64,000 nucleotides of DNA from Thalassovita aquimarina (GTDB lineage: Bacteria; Pseudomonadota; Alphaproteobacteria; Rhodobacterales; Rhodobacteraceae): positions 456,121-520,120 of the forward strand of contig NZ_JADMKU010000001.1 in NCBI RefSeq assembly GCF_018219815.1, in the 5' to 3' direction. A program made the translations under genes and the position numbers. Shown here piece after piece: positions 18,058 to 27,903 of the stretch. The notes below the pieces were generated by a model. The model had not been told where the DNA came from. It saw only the letters and a program-made list of their open reading frames with translations, and made no database searches. The stretch's first letter is position 1, and the number at the start of each line of letters is the position of its first letter.

Positions 18058-20319
18058 TTACTTGGTGAAGTTCAGCAGGGTCGCTTCGTGCTTCTTAAGC
18101 GACCGCCGCGCGGCGTGATAGTTGCCAACGCCTTCACGTTCGCGCAGTTCCGGGAACAGGGTGAAGATTTCTTCGCGCTGATCCTTGCCAATGCCCTTGA
18201 GCGACTGATCGCCCGGCTGGAAGCTTTCGGTCCAGGCCCCGTCCGACAGCACCACTTCGTGCTGGTCGAACATGAAGTGGATATAGGTGGTGCCCACCAC
18301 GTTGACCTTGTGGATGCCTTCCAGGCCGACCAGGTGCTTGGCCGCGGCCAGGACCTCGGTTTCGTTGAAGTAGAGGTTCACCTTCTCGTTGGTGATCAGC
18401 ACCCTATGGTTCGGGCTGACCATCATGTCGCGCTGCGGCAGGCCGTTGCCCAGGGCGCCCTTGCGGATCAGGATCGGCTGCAACTTGGGGTCGCGCGCCA
18501 GTTCGATCCCGGTCATCTTGCGGGCGCCGAGCCAGCGGATTTCCTGGATCCCGTTGTCGCGGGTGATGACCTTGTCGCCTTCCTTCAGCGTCTCGACCAT
18601 CCGCGCGCCCTGCGTCGTCGCGATCAGGGTGCCAGGGGTGAAACAGGGCACGATGTTTTCGATGTTGGTGAAAGTCGCCGTGCCGGTGACGTCGCCCGCG
18701 CCGTCAAGGAATTCGACGGTGCCGTCGAAGCCGTTGCCGTCGCTGTCGGTGACCAGATCGGCCAGGCGATAGTCGCCGATCCCGTAGAGCACGAGCGTAT
18801 CGTCGTCGTTGCCGCCCGCGCCACCATGCACGGATTCGCCCATTGTGATGCCCATGATGGTGTCTGCATCGTCGCCGCCCGAGATTTCGTCGACACCGCC
18901 GCCGCCCTGCAGCAGGTCGCCGCCGGCGCCGCCGATCAGCGTGTCGTTGCCCGACCCGCCATAGATCTCGTCTTCGTCGATCTGGCCGTCGAGATAGTCG
19001 TCGCCCGAGCTGCCGTAAATCGTGTCGTCATCGTCAGCACCGTAGATGGTGTCATCGCCGGCGCCGCCATGCAGGTAATCCCGACCATTGTCGGGACGCA
19101 GGTCGGTATCGTCGGGGATGTTGACCGCATCCGGATAGGCCGGATCGAGCCCGCCATAGACAAGGTCGTCGCCCGAGCTGGCATAGATCGTATCGGACCC
19201 TTCGCCGCCGATGATGGTGTCGCCACCGCTGCCGCCGTCGATTTCGTCGGCGTCCAGACCGCCATCGATGCTGTCGGTTCCGCGGCCGCCCATGATGGTG
19301 TCTGCGTCATCGCCGGTCATGATGGTGTCGGCGCCGTCGCCGCCATCGACGAAGTCGCGGTCGTTGTCGGGATCGCCGTCGGCGGGATAAAGACCCGGAT
19401 AGCCCATGTCGGGCAGCGCGCCGTCCAATGCGCCGGGCCCCGAGGTGATAAGGTCCGACCCGCCGCCGCCTTCGATCGAATCGCTGCCGTCGCCACCGTC
19501 GATCGTATCGTCGCTGGCGCCGCCCAGAACGGTATCGTCGCCGTCATAGGCTTCGATGATATCGTCGTTCGGCGACAGGCCCGGCCAGATGTTGTCTTCG
19601 TTGTCGACCATGTCGCCTTCGGGGTCGCCGGTATAGCTGGCGTCGATGTAGTCATCGCCGTCGGTGCCCTCGACGATGCCGTCCAGCCCGTCTTCCTCGC
19701 AGCCTTCGATGGTCGAGAAATGCACGTCACTGACATAGACGCGCTGCGCGTCGTCGCCGCCGTTGGTATAGGAAATTTCGATCCGGATGACCGGGCCCGC
19801 GATTTCCACCAGGGCGCTGGCTTCCGCGTCGGTCGGTTCATAGGTGCCTTCCGTGCCGCTGACGGTGTTGCCGCTCAGGCCGACATCCGAACCGGGGGTG
19901 ATGGTGACCGGGACGAGATTGCCTTCGGCGTCATAGCCGTTGATCGTCACCCCATCGAGATGCAGACCGCCGCCGTTGTCCGGGTCGGATCCGAAATCGA
20001 CATCGTTCAGCCGGAAGCTGACATTTTGAACGTTGCTGTCATAGGCCTGATCGGTGGAGGTAAAGGACAGCACCACGGTCGAGGTGGCGTCGGTACCACC
20101 CTCGCCGCCCAGCCCCAGCAGCTTCAGAGCGGACTTCGGATCGAACGCTTCGCCCGCTGCAACGTAATTGTCGGAATTGACGGTCAGCGCCTCGGCGCCT
20201 TCGTCGTCTGCCGTGAAATCCACATTCACGGCAACGCCGCCGGTATCCACGGTGGTCGATGCACCCAAATTGGTGCCGTATGCGCCGAACAGGGACCAAT
20301 CCAGAACCAAATCAGCCAT
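18058..20319 (-). CDS. RTX repeat protein with C-terminal Hint domain (753 residues)
   Basis: A second acidic secreted-type protein. The N-terminal 210 residues look like a beta-sandwich (VVLSFTSTDQAY, VQNVSFRLNDVDFG). A VEGTDGDDYIDASYTGDPEGD header (about 218-238) introduces RTX nonapeptides to about residue 500. The Hint_2 domain starts at C559 (CFTPGTLIATTQG) with VSPNHRVLI and YIHFMFDQHE. It is clearly paralogous to the 894-residue neighbour in the Hint part but differs in the N-terminus. Likely type I secretion and calcium-dependent folding. AGAGGGTTCAA precedes the ATG. Confidence 0.87.
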   Translation of the reverse strand: MADLVLDWSLFGAYGTNLGASTTVDTGGVAVNVDFTADDEGAEALTVNSDNYVAAGEAFDPKSALKLLGLGGEGGTDATSTVVLSFTSTDQAYDSNVQNVSFRLNDVDFGSDPDNGGGLHLDGVTINGYDAEGNLVPVTITPGSDVGLSGNTVSGTEGTYEPTDAEASALVEIAGPVIRIEISYTNGGDDAQRVYVSDVHFSTIEGCEEDGLDGIVEGTDGDDYIDASYTGDPEGDMVDNEDNIWPGLSPNDDIIEAYDGDDTVLGGASDDTIDGGDGSDSIEGGGGSDLITSGPGALDGALPDMGYPGLYPADGDPDNDRDFVDGGDGADTIMTGDDADTIMGGRGTDSIDGGLDADEIDGGSGGDTIIGGEGSDTIYASSGDDLVYGGLDPAYPDAVNIPDDTDLRPDNGRDYLHGGAGDDTIYGADDDDTIYGSSGDDYLDGQIDEDEIYGGSGNDTLIGGAGGDLLQGGGGVDEISGGDDADTIMGITMGESVHGGAGGNDDDTLVLYGIGDYRLADLVTDSDGNGFDGTVEFLDGAGDVTGTATFTNIENIVPCFTPGTLIATTQGARMVETLKEGDKVITRDNGIQEIRWLGARKMTGIELARDPKLQPILIRKGALGNGLPQRDMMVSPNHRVLITNEKVNLYFNETEVLAAAKHLVGLEGIHKVNVVGTTYIHFMFDQHEVVLSDGAWTESFQPGDQSLKGIGKDQREEIFTLFPELREREGVGNYHAARRSLKKHEATLLNFTK

Positions 20320-21134
20320 TTGAACCCTCTTTCACCTTTTGCGATGGGGCATTCCCCATACTGCGCAGTGCAGTGGCGGAACCGTGAGGGCCCCGCCCGA
20401 AGCCAAATCCAACAGATCGCGCGGTTAATCGTGAACAGAGGCAAAACTTCCCCGCCCGGCGCCCGTTACGGACTGCCGGTTGGGACGCGAACCACCGGTT
20501 GCAAATCACCGCGTCAGTTGCGTCACCTCGCATCCACTTGAATGCATGACCTGTACTTTGTTGGCCGCCCCCGCAGCCAGCAGACGTATCCCCCCCCAGT
20601 AGGGCTACACCCAATACATACTTAAGAGAAACTTCCCGACAAAGGGATGATTTTAGACGACTTGCCGATATTCCGTCTAAATTCGTCAAAATTCCGGACA
20701 TCCGGGAAACTCATTGGTTCCAATTCACCTGCTAAAAGGCAAAATATTTACCATGTTACGCATGTTTTGCACCCGCATTACGGAAACAATCCGGATATGA
20801 GGGATATTTTTCTACCCTAGAGTGCATCACTGTTTCCATTGGTCGGACAGAGGGCTGCACTTTTGTTCCGTCAAATTTCTGCCGCAAATAAGTGTCAAAA
20901 ATTAGGAGAATGTTATCCAACCGGGGACAATAGCCGGAATGTCTGGCGATTTTTCCACGTTTGAATCAATTCAGGACGAATCAAATTCTACGTTTCGACC
21001 CTGAATCGGGCAAAAATGTGACCAAGATGTGCCCCGAACCGGCGCCGCCCCGAGCATGGGGCGTCCGCCTCCCCGTTTGGGGATCGCGGGGCCGTGACAA
21101 TCACGAACACAAACAGATCAAATTGGAAAACCGG
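20320..21134. other. AT-rich non-coding region between RTX/Hint gene and tRNA-Leu
   Basis: No supported gene. Bases 20560-20990 are strikingly AT-rich compared with the rest of the window and probably carry the control region of the 753-residue RTX/Hint gene (minus strand). Small inverted repeats include CCGGA-CA-TCCGG near 20695. Next to the tRNA 3' end, CGCCCC-GAGCAT-GGGGCG (21046-21063) could end the tRNA transcript, though without a T-run. Confidence 0.5.
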
Positions 21135-21220
21135 TGGTACCCAAGGCCGGACTCGAACCGGCACGGCCGTTAAGCCGGCGGATTTTGAATCCGCTGCGTC
21201 TACCATTCCGCCACTTGGGC
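21135..21220 (-). tRNA. tRNA-Leu (anticodon CAA)
   Basis: The minus-strand transcript begins GCCCAAGTGGCGGAATGG and folds to a class II tRNA with a long variable arm. The anticodon stem GCGGA/TCCGC holds the loop TTCAAAA, giving CAA (reads UUG). The acceptor stem GCCCAAG pairs with CTTGGGT, and A73 plus CCA are encoded (21135-21138). Length 86. Confidence 0.95.
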
Positions 21221-21399
21221 ACGCTGGGGCAAGAATTACCCGTCTCTTTTGCCCGCGTCCAGAGGCAAAGCGCTGGATTTTCGACAAACCTTCATCCTTC
21301 CTGGCGTCCGCGCCAAACGGCATCCCGGCCGCCTGTGCGATTGCGGTTGACCCCATGACGCCGACATGGCGTAACGGAACCAAAAGGGCGCATGTAGGA

Positions 21400-21978
21400 A
21401 TGATCCGCAGACTGTATCACTGGACCCTGGCCTTGGCCGATCACCCCAGGGCGCTTTGGGTTCTGGCGCTGATTTCCTTCGTCGAGGCCTCGGTGTTTCC
21501 GATCCCGCCGGATGTCCTGATGATCCCGATGGTTCTGGCCCGCCCATCGCGCGCGTGGCTCATCGCGACCGTCGCCCTTGTCGCCTCGGTTCTGGGCGGG
21601 CTTCTGGGCTATGCCATCGGCGCCTTCTTTTACGAAGAAATCGGCCGCCCCATCCTGGAAACCATGGGTAAGGCCGACGCGATCGCAGCGTTCAACGCCC
21701 AGTTCAACGCCGCCGGTTTCTGGCCGGTGCTGATCGCCGGGCTGACCCCGTTCCCGTTCAAGGTGATCACCATCATGTCGGGCTGGACCGGTCTTCCGCT
21801 CGTCACTTTCATCGTCACGGCCATATTGGCCCGCAGCCTTCGCTTTTTCGTCGTCGCGGCGCTTCTGTGGAAATTCGGAAATCCGATCCGAGATTTCATA
21901 GAACGTTGGCTGGGCTTGCTATTTTCGCTTTTCGTCCTCATCCTTCTGGGCGGATTCTACATGGTGAAGTACCTATGA
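21400..21978 (+). CDS. YqaA/DedA-like VTT-domain membrane protein
   Basis: The 192-residue protein has about four hydrophobic segments (LWVLALISFVEASVFPIPPD, ATVALVASVLGGLLGYAIGAF, TFIVTAILARSLRFFVVAALL, LLFSLFVLILLGGFYMV). The reentrant motif with PIPPDVLMIPM and the GLTPFPFKVITIMSG segment fit the YqaA/SNARE-associated group, which is linked to lipid scrambling and membrane homeostasis. An open frame runs upstream through the tRNA region, but ATG 21400 matches the family start. Its stop overlaps dsbB by four bases (ATGA). Confidence 0.82.
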   Translation: MIRRLYHWTLALADHPRALWVLALISFVEASVFPIPPDVLMIPMVLARPSRAWLIATVALVASVLGGLLGYAIGAFFYEEIGRPILETMGKADAIAAFNAQFNAAGFWPVLIAGLTPFPFKVITIMSGWTGLPLVTFIVTAILARSLRFFVVAALLWKFGNPIRDFIERWLGLLFSLFVLILLGGFYMVKYL

Positions 21979-22436
21979 CGTCAGATATCAGCCGAAGCAC
22001 CTTGATTTCGCTGGCCACCATCGGCTCTTGCGCATTACTGGGCGGTGCCTTCCTGTTTCAGTTCTTCGGCTATCCACCCTGCGAACTGTGCCTGTGGCAA
22101 CGATGGCCGCACGCCGCCGCCATCGTCATCGGCGCCGCGGCGCTGTCGATGAATGCGCGGGTGCTGGCCTGGCTGGGCGCCTTTGCCGCCGCAACGACCA
22201 GCGGGATCGGCGTGTATCACACCGGGGTCGAACGGCACTGGTGGGAAGGCCCGGACAGCTGCACCGGGTCGGGCGCACTGGACGTCGGCAACCTGCTGTC
22301 CACCGACGGACCCGGCATCGTGATGTGCGATCAGGTCGCGTGGGAAATGTTCGGCCTGTCGATGGCCAGTTGGAACGCGCTCGCGTCTTTCGGGCTGATG
22401 ATTCTGTGGCTGATGGCCGTGCATCGCCGCTTCTGA
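21975..22436 (+). CDS. dsbB: disulfide bond formation protein B
   Basis: The 153-residue inner-membrane protein should reoxidise periplasmic DsbA and pass electrons to quinone. The first cysteine pair is in YPPCELCLWQRWPH and the second pair is carried by DSCTGSG and IVMCDQ in the second periplasmic loop. Four hydrophobic helices are apparent. ATG 21975 overlaps the YqaA-like stop (ATGA), so the two membrane proteins are coupled. The longer in-frame extension upstream is a shadow of the previous gene. Confidence 0.92.
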   Translation: MTSDISRSTLISLATIGSCALLGGAFLFQFFGYPPCELCLWQRWPHAAAIVIGAAALSMNARVLAWLGAFAAATTSGIGVYHTGVERHWWEGPDSCTGSGALDVGNLLSTDGPGIVMCDQVAWEMFGLSMASWNALASFGLMILWLMAVHRRF

Positions 22437-22514
22437 CCCGCGATCGCAGGCGTCAAACGCGCCTGCCCCCGACACTTCGTCATGAAACGCCAGGCCCCCG
22501 CGGCACGGTCCCGC

Positions 22515-23957
22515 CTATACCTTGTAGGCCAGCCGGATACCGCCCCAGTGAACCCCGTTGACGACGATCGGCGCCGACAGGTCCTTCATCATCACGAATT
22601 CCCCGTTGCCCATGTCGCGGCGATAGGCCTGCAGCAGGAACGGCCTTGTGCTTTGCCCGGCGGCCAGACCGACCCGGTCGTCGAAGATCCGTCGGTTGCG
22701 GGCATAGGCGGTGTTCCAGTCGATCATGTCCGTCATCTGCGGCATCGAGAACTTCTTGTTGTGGGTCGGCAGATAACCGTCCTGATTCACCGCAGCGCAG
22801 AACACGATATTGTCGGCAAATTCCAACATCGGTTCCTGAAAGGCGGGCAGTACCGCATCGGTGAAATTGGTGAACCGCGCCATCACCTGTTGCGGGTTGC
22901 TGCCCGGAATCGGCTGGTAATCCCGGTCCATCAGGTCGGCCATCGGAATCTGCCCGCTATTCACCGCCTGCTCGAAGCAAGCGGAAATATCCCGCGCCAG
23001 TTTCTTGACCGCCTCGATATAGGGCGTGTCGACGGTTTCAACGCCCAGACGCGCGCTCATGCCGGTCAGGGCTTCGGAATTTTCGGTCAGCCCCTGCATC
23101 GTGTCGAGCGCGTTTTTCAGGCTTTCCGACGAATCTGTCACCTCAGCCGACAATTCGGTCACCGCGTTGCGCACGTCGCCCACCGCCTGGCTGATATCAC
23201 CGGTGGCGGCCACAATGTCCCGCTGGGCCGAACTGACTTCGCCCAAGGTCGCGGGCAACGCATCGATTTCACCGCCGATCCCATCCGTTTGCTGGCGAAT
23301 CTCGCCCGCCGATTCCACCGCCAGGTCGGCGATCTTCATCAACTGGCGCAATTCGCCCGACAGCGTGGAAATGGTTTCCTGGATCTCGCCGGTGGCTTCA
23401 CCGGTCAGGGTCGACAGGTCCTTGACCTCCTGCGCCACCACCATGAAGCCGCGGCCATGCCGGCCGGCGCGCGCCGCTTCGATCGACGCGTTCAGCGACA
23501 GCAAGTTGGTCTTGCGTGAAATATTGTCGACCTCGCCCGACACCTGCGCCACCCGCTGCAGCGCGGTTTCCAGCGTCGAAAGCTGATCGGAAATCCGCGT
23601 TACCCTGTCGATCAGTTCTGTGATCCCGCTGACCATCGACGTCAGCCTGCCGCTGGTGGCGACGACACGTGCCTCGGCCGCACCGGAAATTTCGACGGCA
23701 TTGTTGGCCGAGGCCAGCACCGAGCGGCTTTGCGATGCCATTTCCTCGGTCTGTGCGGCGATTTCCTGGAACACTTCGGCCTGCCGGTCGACCCGTTGCG
23801 AGGTGTCGGAGATTTCGCCGGACACTTCGGCGATCGAGATGCTGAGCCCGCCGATCCGACTGGCGATTTCGGTGATTGCTTTCTGGCGGTCGTCGGTATC
23901 GGCATCCCCCGTATTCACGGGAACGGCACCTTCGGATTTGATCTGGCTCGCGTCCAT
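22515..23957 (-). CDS. cytoplasmic methyl-accepting chemoreceptor
   Basis: The 480-residue protein has no transmembrane segment. An N-terminal coiled coil leads into an MCP signalling tip with KTNLLSLNASIEAARAGRHGRGFMVVAQEVKDLS split over residues about 155-190. The C-terminal 170 residues form a ligand-type domain ending NRRIFDDRVG, LLQAYRRDMGNGEF and NGVHWGGIRLAYKV, similar to sensor domains of other soluble chemoreceptors. It should signal to CheA from the cytoplasm; the ligand is unknown. GGAGGAACCTC precedes the ATG. It is an orphan, with no che genes in the window. Confidence 0.87.
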   Translation of the reverse strand: MDASQIKSEGAVPVNTGDADTDDRQKAITEIASRIGGLSISIAEVSGEISDTSQRVDRQAEVFQEIAAQTEEMASQSRSVLASANNAVEISGAAEARVVATSGRLTSMVSGITELIDRVTRISDQLSTLETALQRVAQVSGEVDNISRKTNLLSLNASIEAARAGRHGRGFMVVAQEVKDLSTLTGEATGEIQETISTLSGELRQLMKIADLAVESAGEIRQQTDGIGGEIDALPATLGEVSSAQRDIVAATGDISQAVGDVRNAVTELSAEVTDSSESLKNALDTMQGLTENSEALTGMSARLGVETVDTPYIEAVKKLARDISACFEQAVNSGQIPMADLMDRDYQPIPGSNPQQVMARFTNFTDAVLPAFQEPMLEFADNIVFCAAVNQDGYLPTHNKKFSMPQMTDMIDWNTAYARNRRIFDDRVGLAAGQSTRPFLLQAYRRDMGNGEFVMMKDLSAPIVVNGVHWGGIRLAYKV

Positions 23958-24100
23958 GAGGTTCCTCCAACCTGGTAGACTGACATTGATCGTTGATATT
24001 CAGAACGGACCGAAAGTCCCTAGTTTTAGGACATCAACCTTGGGTAAGCCCCGCAGCGAACGCCCCCGAACGAAGGGTTGAACGGGGCGGACGCGCAGCA

Positions 24101-24128
24101 AAAGAAAAGGCCCCCACGATGGGGGGCC
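24101..24128 (-). terminator. Rho-independent terminator of nrdJ
   Basis: On the minus strand GGCCCCCC-ATCGT-GGGGGCC is followed by TTTTCTTTT, about 95 bases past the nrdJ stop. A second GC hairpin (GGGGCG and CGCCCC arms) lies directly after the stop. Confidence 0.75.
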
Positions 24129-24222
24129 AGTTTCACGGATCAGGTATCGTTGGTTACCGCCCGGTTTTTTGCCTGTTTCCCGATCCATGTTTTGGGGCGA
24201 GCGCACCCGCCCCGAAACTTGT

Positions 24223-27200
24223 TCAGCTGCAACCGCTCGTCGCGCCGCAGGTGTTGCACTTCATGCAGGTGCCGTTGCGCACCAGCGTGTAGTTGCCGCA
24301 ATCGCCGCAGGGGTCACCTTCGTAGCCCTGCATCTTGGCCTTGGTCCGCGCGTCCATGCCGACCGCGCCCGACGCGACCGCAGTGGTGGTGGTCATCGTA
24401 ACGCTTTCCGGCGTGCCCGCGGTTTCCGGCACCAGTGTCTGCAGTGCCGCTTCGGGATCGGTGCCGTTCAGCACCGTGGCACCGGCGGTCTGGCCGCCCT
24501 GCAAGACCACCAGTTCCTGCGGCAGACGCTTGCGCAGATAGCCGGTCGAACTGATCTGTTTCAGAACTTCCAGCGACCGGCTGGCGGCGCTTTCGCTCAT
24601 CTCGGAAATGTTCGACACGCCCTCTTCCTCGCCGCGACCGATATCATCGAAGCTCGCGCCCTCGGGTTTCACATGGGCCAGGTCGGTCCGGTCCAGATAG
24701 GAAACCGCCAGTTCGCGGAAGATGTAATCAAGGATCGAGGTCGCGTTCTTGATGCTGTCATTGCCCTGCACCATGCCTGCCGGTTCGAACTTGGTGAAGG
24801 TGAAGGCATCGACGAATTCTTCCAGCGGCACGCCGTATTGCAGGCCCACCGACACGGCGATGGCGAAGTTGTTCATCATCGCGCGGAACCCCGCGCCTTC
24901 CTTGTGCATGTCGATGAAGATCTCGCCCAGGGACCCGTCGGAATATTCGCCGGTGCGCAGGTACACCTTGTGACCGCCGACAACCGCCTTCTGGGTATAG
25001 CCCTTGCGCCGTTCCGGCATCTTTTCGCGGTGACTGCGCACGATTTCCTTGACCACAACCTTTTCGACGATCTTCTCGGCCAGCACCTTGGCCTTTTCCT
25101 GCGTGGTGCCGGATTCCAGCACTTCCGCCGCGTCCTCGTCATCCTCGATCAGCGCCGCCGCCAGAGGCTGGCTCAGCTTCGATCCGTCGCGATACAGCGC
25201 GTTGGCCTTGATGCCCAGCGACCAGCTCAGCTCATAAGCCGCCTTGCAATCCTCGATCGTGGCGTCATTGGGCATGTTGATGGTCTTGGAAATCGCGCCC
25301 GAGATGAAGCTCTGCGCCGCAGCCATCATGGTGATGTGGCTGTTGACCGACAGGTAGCGCTTGCCCCTCTTGCCGCAGGGATTGGCGCAGTCGAAGATGT
25401 GGTAGTGCTCTTCTTTCAGATGCGGCGCCCCTTCGAGGGTCATGGTGCCGCAGACGTGGTCGTTGGCCTGCTCGATGTCTTTCTTGCTGAAGCCCAGATG
25501 GGTCAGGATGTCGAAGCTCGGATCGTTCAGCTTCGCCGCCGGGATGCCCAGGGCGTTGCGGCAGAATTCCTCGCCCAGCGTCCACTGGTTGAACACGAAG
25601 CGGATGTCGAAGGCCGTGGCCAGCGCGGATTCGACCTTTTCGATCTCGGTATTGGTGAAACCGTGGCCGATCAGCGCGGTGTGGTTGATCCCCGGCGCGT
25701 TGCCCATGGTGCCGTGGCCCACCGCATAGCTGACGATTTCCTCGATCTCGCTGCTGGAATAACCGAGGTTTTCCAAGGCTGCGGGGACCGAGCGGTTGAT
25801 GATCTTGAAGTAGCCGCCGCCGGCCAGCTTCTTGAACTTCACCAGCGCGAAATCGGGTTCGATACCGGTGGTGTCGCAATCCATCACCAGACCGATCGTG
25901 CCGGTCGGCGCGATCACCGACACCTGCGCGTTGCGGTAACCGTGCTTTTCGCCCAGCTCCAGCGCCTCGTCCCAGGATTTCATCGCCAGCTCGACCAGCC
26001 GCGCGTCGGGGCAGTTGGCGTGATCCAGCGGCACCGGCTTGACCGCCAGGTCCTCATAGCCATGCCCGTTGCCTTGCGCCGCATTGCGGTGGTTGCGGAT
26101 CACCCGCAGCATGTGCTTGGCGTTGCGCTCATAGCCCGCGAAAGTGCCCAGTTCCCCGGCCATTTCGGCGCTGGTGGCATAGGAAACGCCGGTCATGATC
26201 GCGGTCAGCGCGGCGCCCATGGCGCGGCCTTCGTCGCTGTCATAGCCCAGCCCCATGTTCATCAGCAGCCCGCCGATATTGGCATAGCCCAGGCCCAGGG
26301 TGCGGAAGTCGTAGCTGAGCTGCGCGATTTCCTTCGACGGGAACTGCGCCATCATCACCGAAATTTCCAAGGTAACGGTCCACAGGCGGGTGGCGTGCAC
26401 GTAATCCTCGGCCTGGAATTCGCCGTCCTTGTAGAAGGTCAGCAGGTTCATCGAGGCCAGGTTGCAGGCGGTGTCGTCGAGGAACATGTATTCCGAGCAC
26501 GGGTTCGAGCCGCGAATTTCACCGTCTTCGGGGCAGGTATGCCAGGCATTGACGGTGTCGTGGAACTGGATGCCCGGATCGGCGCAAGCCCATGCGGCGT
26601 GACCGATGTCCTCCCACAGGTCGCGCGCCTTGATGGTCTTGGCCACCCCGCCGTCGGTGCGGCGCAGCAGTTCCCAGTCGTCGTCGTTTTCCACCGCCTT
26701 CAGGAAGGCATCGGTGACGCGGACCGAGTTGTTCGAGTTCTGCCCCGATACGGAAGCGTAGGCCTCAGAGTCCCAATCGGTGTCGTAGGTCGGAAACTCG
26801 ATGCTGTCATAGCCCTGACGTGCGTAATCCAGCACCCGCTTGATATAGGTTTCGGGGATCGACACCTTCTTGGCGCCGCGCACCGCCTCTTTCAACGCGG
26901 GGTTCTTTTTCGGGTCGACCGCGTCCTCGCCGCTGCCGTCCCATTCACGGATCGCGCCGAAGATCGCGTTCAGCTTGTCCTCGTGCATCTTCGACCCGGC
27001 GACGATGCTGGCGACCTTCTGTTCTTCCTTCACCTTCCAGTTGATGAATTCCTCGATGTCGGGGTGGTCGACATCGCAGATCACCATCTTGGCGGCGCGG
27101 CGCGTGGTGCCGCCCGACTTGATCGCGCCGGCGGCGCGGTCGCCGATCTTGAGGAAGCCCATCAGGCCCGACGATTTCCCGCCGCCCGACAGGGCTTCCC

Positions 27201-27903
27201 CCTCGGCACGGAGGGAGGAGAAGTTGGTACCCGTGCCCGAGCCGTATTTGAACAGGCGCGCCTCGCGCACCCACAGGTCCATGATGCCGCCTTCATTCAC
27301 CAGGTCGTCCGATACCGACTGGATGAAGCAGGCATGCGGTTGCGGATGCTCATAGGCGGACTTCGATTTCACCAGCTTGCCGGTCTTGTAATCGACATAG
27401 TGATGCCCCTGCCCCGGCCCGTCGATGCCGTAGGCCCAGTGCAGGCCGGTGTTGAACCACTGCGGGCTGTTCGGGGCAGCCTTCTGGGTGGCCAGCATGA
27501 AACGCATTTCGTCGAAATAGGCCTGCGCGTCTTCCTCGGTCGAGAAATAGCCGCCCTTCCAGCCCCAATAGGCCCAGGCCCCGGCCAGACGGTCGAAAAC
27601 CTGTTTGGAGCTGGTTTCGCCGCCATAGGTCACGTCCTTCGATGCCGGAACCGAACGCCACAGGAATTCGGGCACGCCGTCTTCCTTGACCTTCTTCAGC
27701 TGCGACGGCACCCCCGCCTTGCGGAAGTATTTCTGTGCAATGACGTCGGAGGCAACCTGGCTCCAGCTGGACGGAACTTCCAGCTCATTCAGCTTGAACA
27801 CGATGCTGCCATCGGGATTCCTGATTTCGGAAGAAGTGGTTACGAACTCAAGATCGGCGTATGCGTCCTGCCCTGCCTTGGTGAATTTTCTTTCAATTTT
27901 CAT
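24223..27903 (-). CDS. nrdJ: vitamin B12-dependent (class II) ribonucleotide reductase
   Basis: The 1226-residue enzyme reduces ribonucleotides to deoxyribonucleotides with adenosylcobalamin as radical source. Visible are the catalytic-barrel segments [39 protein letters not shown] and [20 protein letters not shown]. The C-terminal zinc-type tail has [22 protein letters not shown] near residues 1195-1220. ATG 27903 ([20 protein letters not shown]) is the usual family start, though the frame is open 35 codons further upstream. No other reductase is in the window. Two palindromes upstream may bind NrdR. Confidence 0.94.
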   Translation of the reverse strand: MKIERKFTKAGQDAYADLEFVTTSSEIRNPDGSIVFKLNELEVPSSWSQVASDVIAQKYFRKAGVPSQLKKVKEDGVPEFLWRSVPASKDVTYGGETSSKQVFDRLAGAWAYWGWKGGYFSTEEDAQAYFDEMRFMLATQKAAPNSPQWFNTGLHWAYGIDGPGQGHHYVDYKTGKLVKSKSAYEHPQPHACFIQSVSDDLVNEGGIMDLWVREARLFKYGSGTGTNFSSLRAEGEALSGGGKSSGLMGFLKIGDRAAGAIKSGGTTRRAAKMVICDVDHPDIEEFINWKVKEEQKVASIVAGSKMHEDKLNAIFGAIREWDGSGEDAVDPKKNPALKEAVRGAKKVSIPETYIKRVLDYARQGYDSIEFPTYDTDWDSEAYASVSGQNSNNSVRVTDAFLKAVENDDDWELLRRTDGGVAKTIKARDLWEDIGHAAWACADPGIQFHDTVNAWHTCPEDGEIRGSNPCSEYMFLDDTACNLASMNLLTFYKDGEFQAEDYVHATRLWTVTLEISVMMAQFPSKEIAQLSYDFRTLGLGYANIGGLLMNMGLGYDSDEGRAMGAALTAIMTGVSYATSAEMAGELGTFAGYERNAKHMLRVIRNHRNAAQGNGHGYEDLAVKPVPLDHANCPDARLVELAMKSWDEALELGEKHGYRNAQVSVIAPTGTIGLVMDCDTTGIEPDFALVKFKKLAGGGYFKIINRSVPAALENLGYSSSEIEEIVSYAVGHGTMGNAPGINHTALIGHGFTNTEIEKVESALATAFDIRFVFNQWTLGEEFCRNALGIPAAKLNDPSFDILTHLGFSKKDIEQANDHVCGTMTLEGAPHLKEEHYHIFDCANPCGKRGKRYLSVNSHITMMAAAQSFISGAISKTINMPNDATIEDCKAAYELSWSLGIKANALYRDGSKLSQPLAAALIEDDEDAAEVLESGTTQEKAKVLAEKIVEKVVVKEIVRSHREKMPERRKGYTQKAVVGGHKVYLRTGEYSDGSLGEIFIDMHKEGAGFRAMMNNFAIAVSVGLQYGVPLEEFVDAFTFTKFEPAGMVQGNDSIKNATSILDYIFRELAVSYLDRTDLAHVKPEGASFDDIGRGEEEGVSNISEMSESAASRSLEVLKQISSTGYLRKRLPQELVVLQGGQTAGATVLNGTDPEAALQTLVPETAGTPESVTMTTTTAVASGAVGMDARTKAKMQGYEGDPCGDCGNYTLVRNGTCMKCNTCGATSGCS

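Noticed and set aside
20312..20701. 129-codon minus-strand frame upstream of the RTX/Hint gene
   Set aside because: Overlaps the RTX start in another frame, lacks a start signal and its translation looks random; treated as leader DNA.
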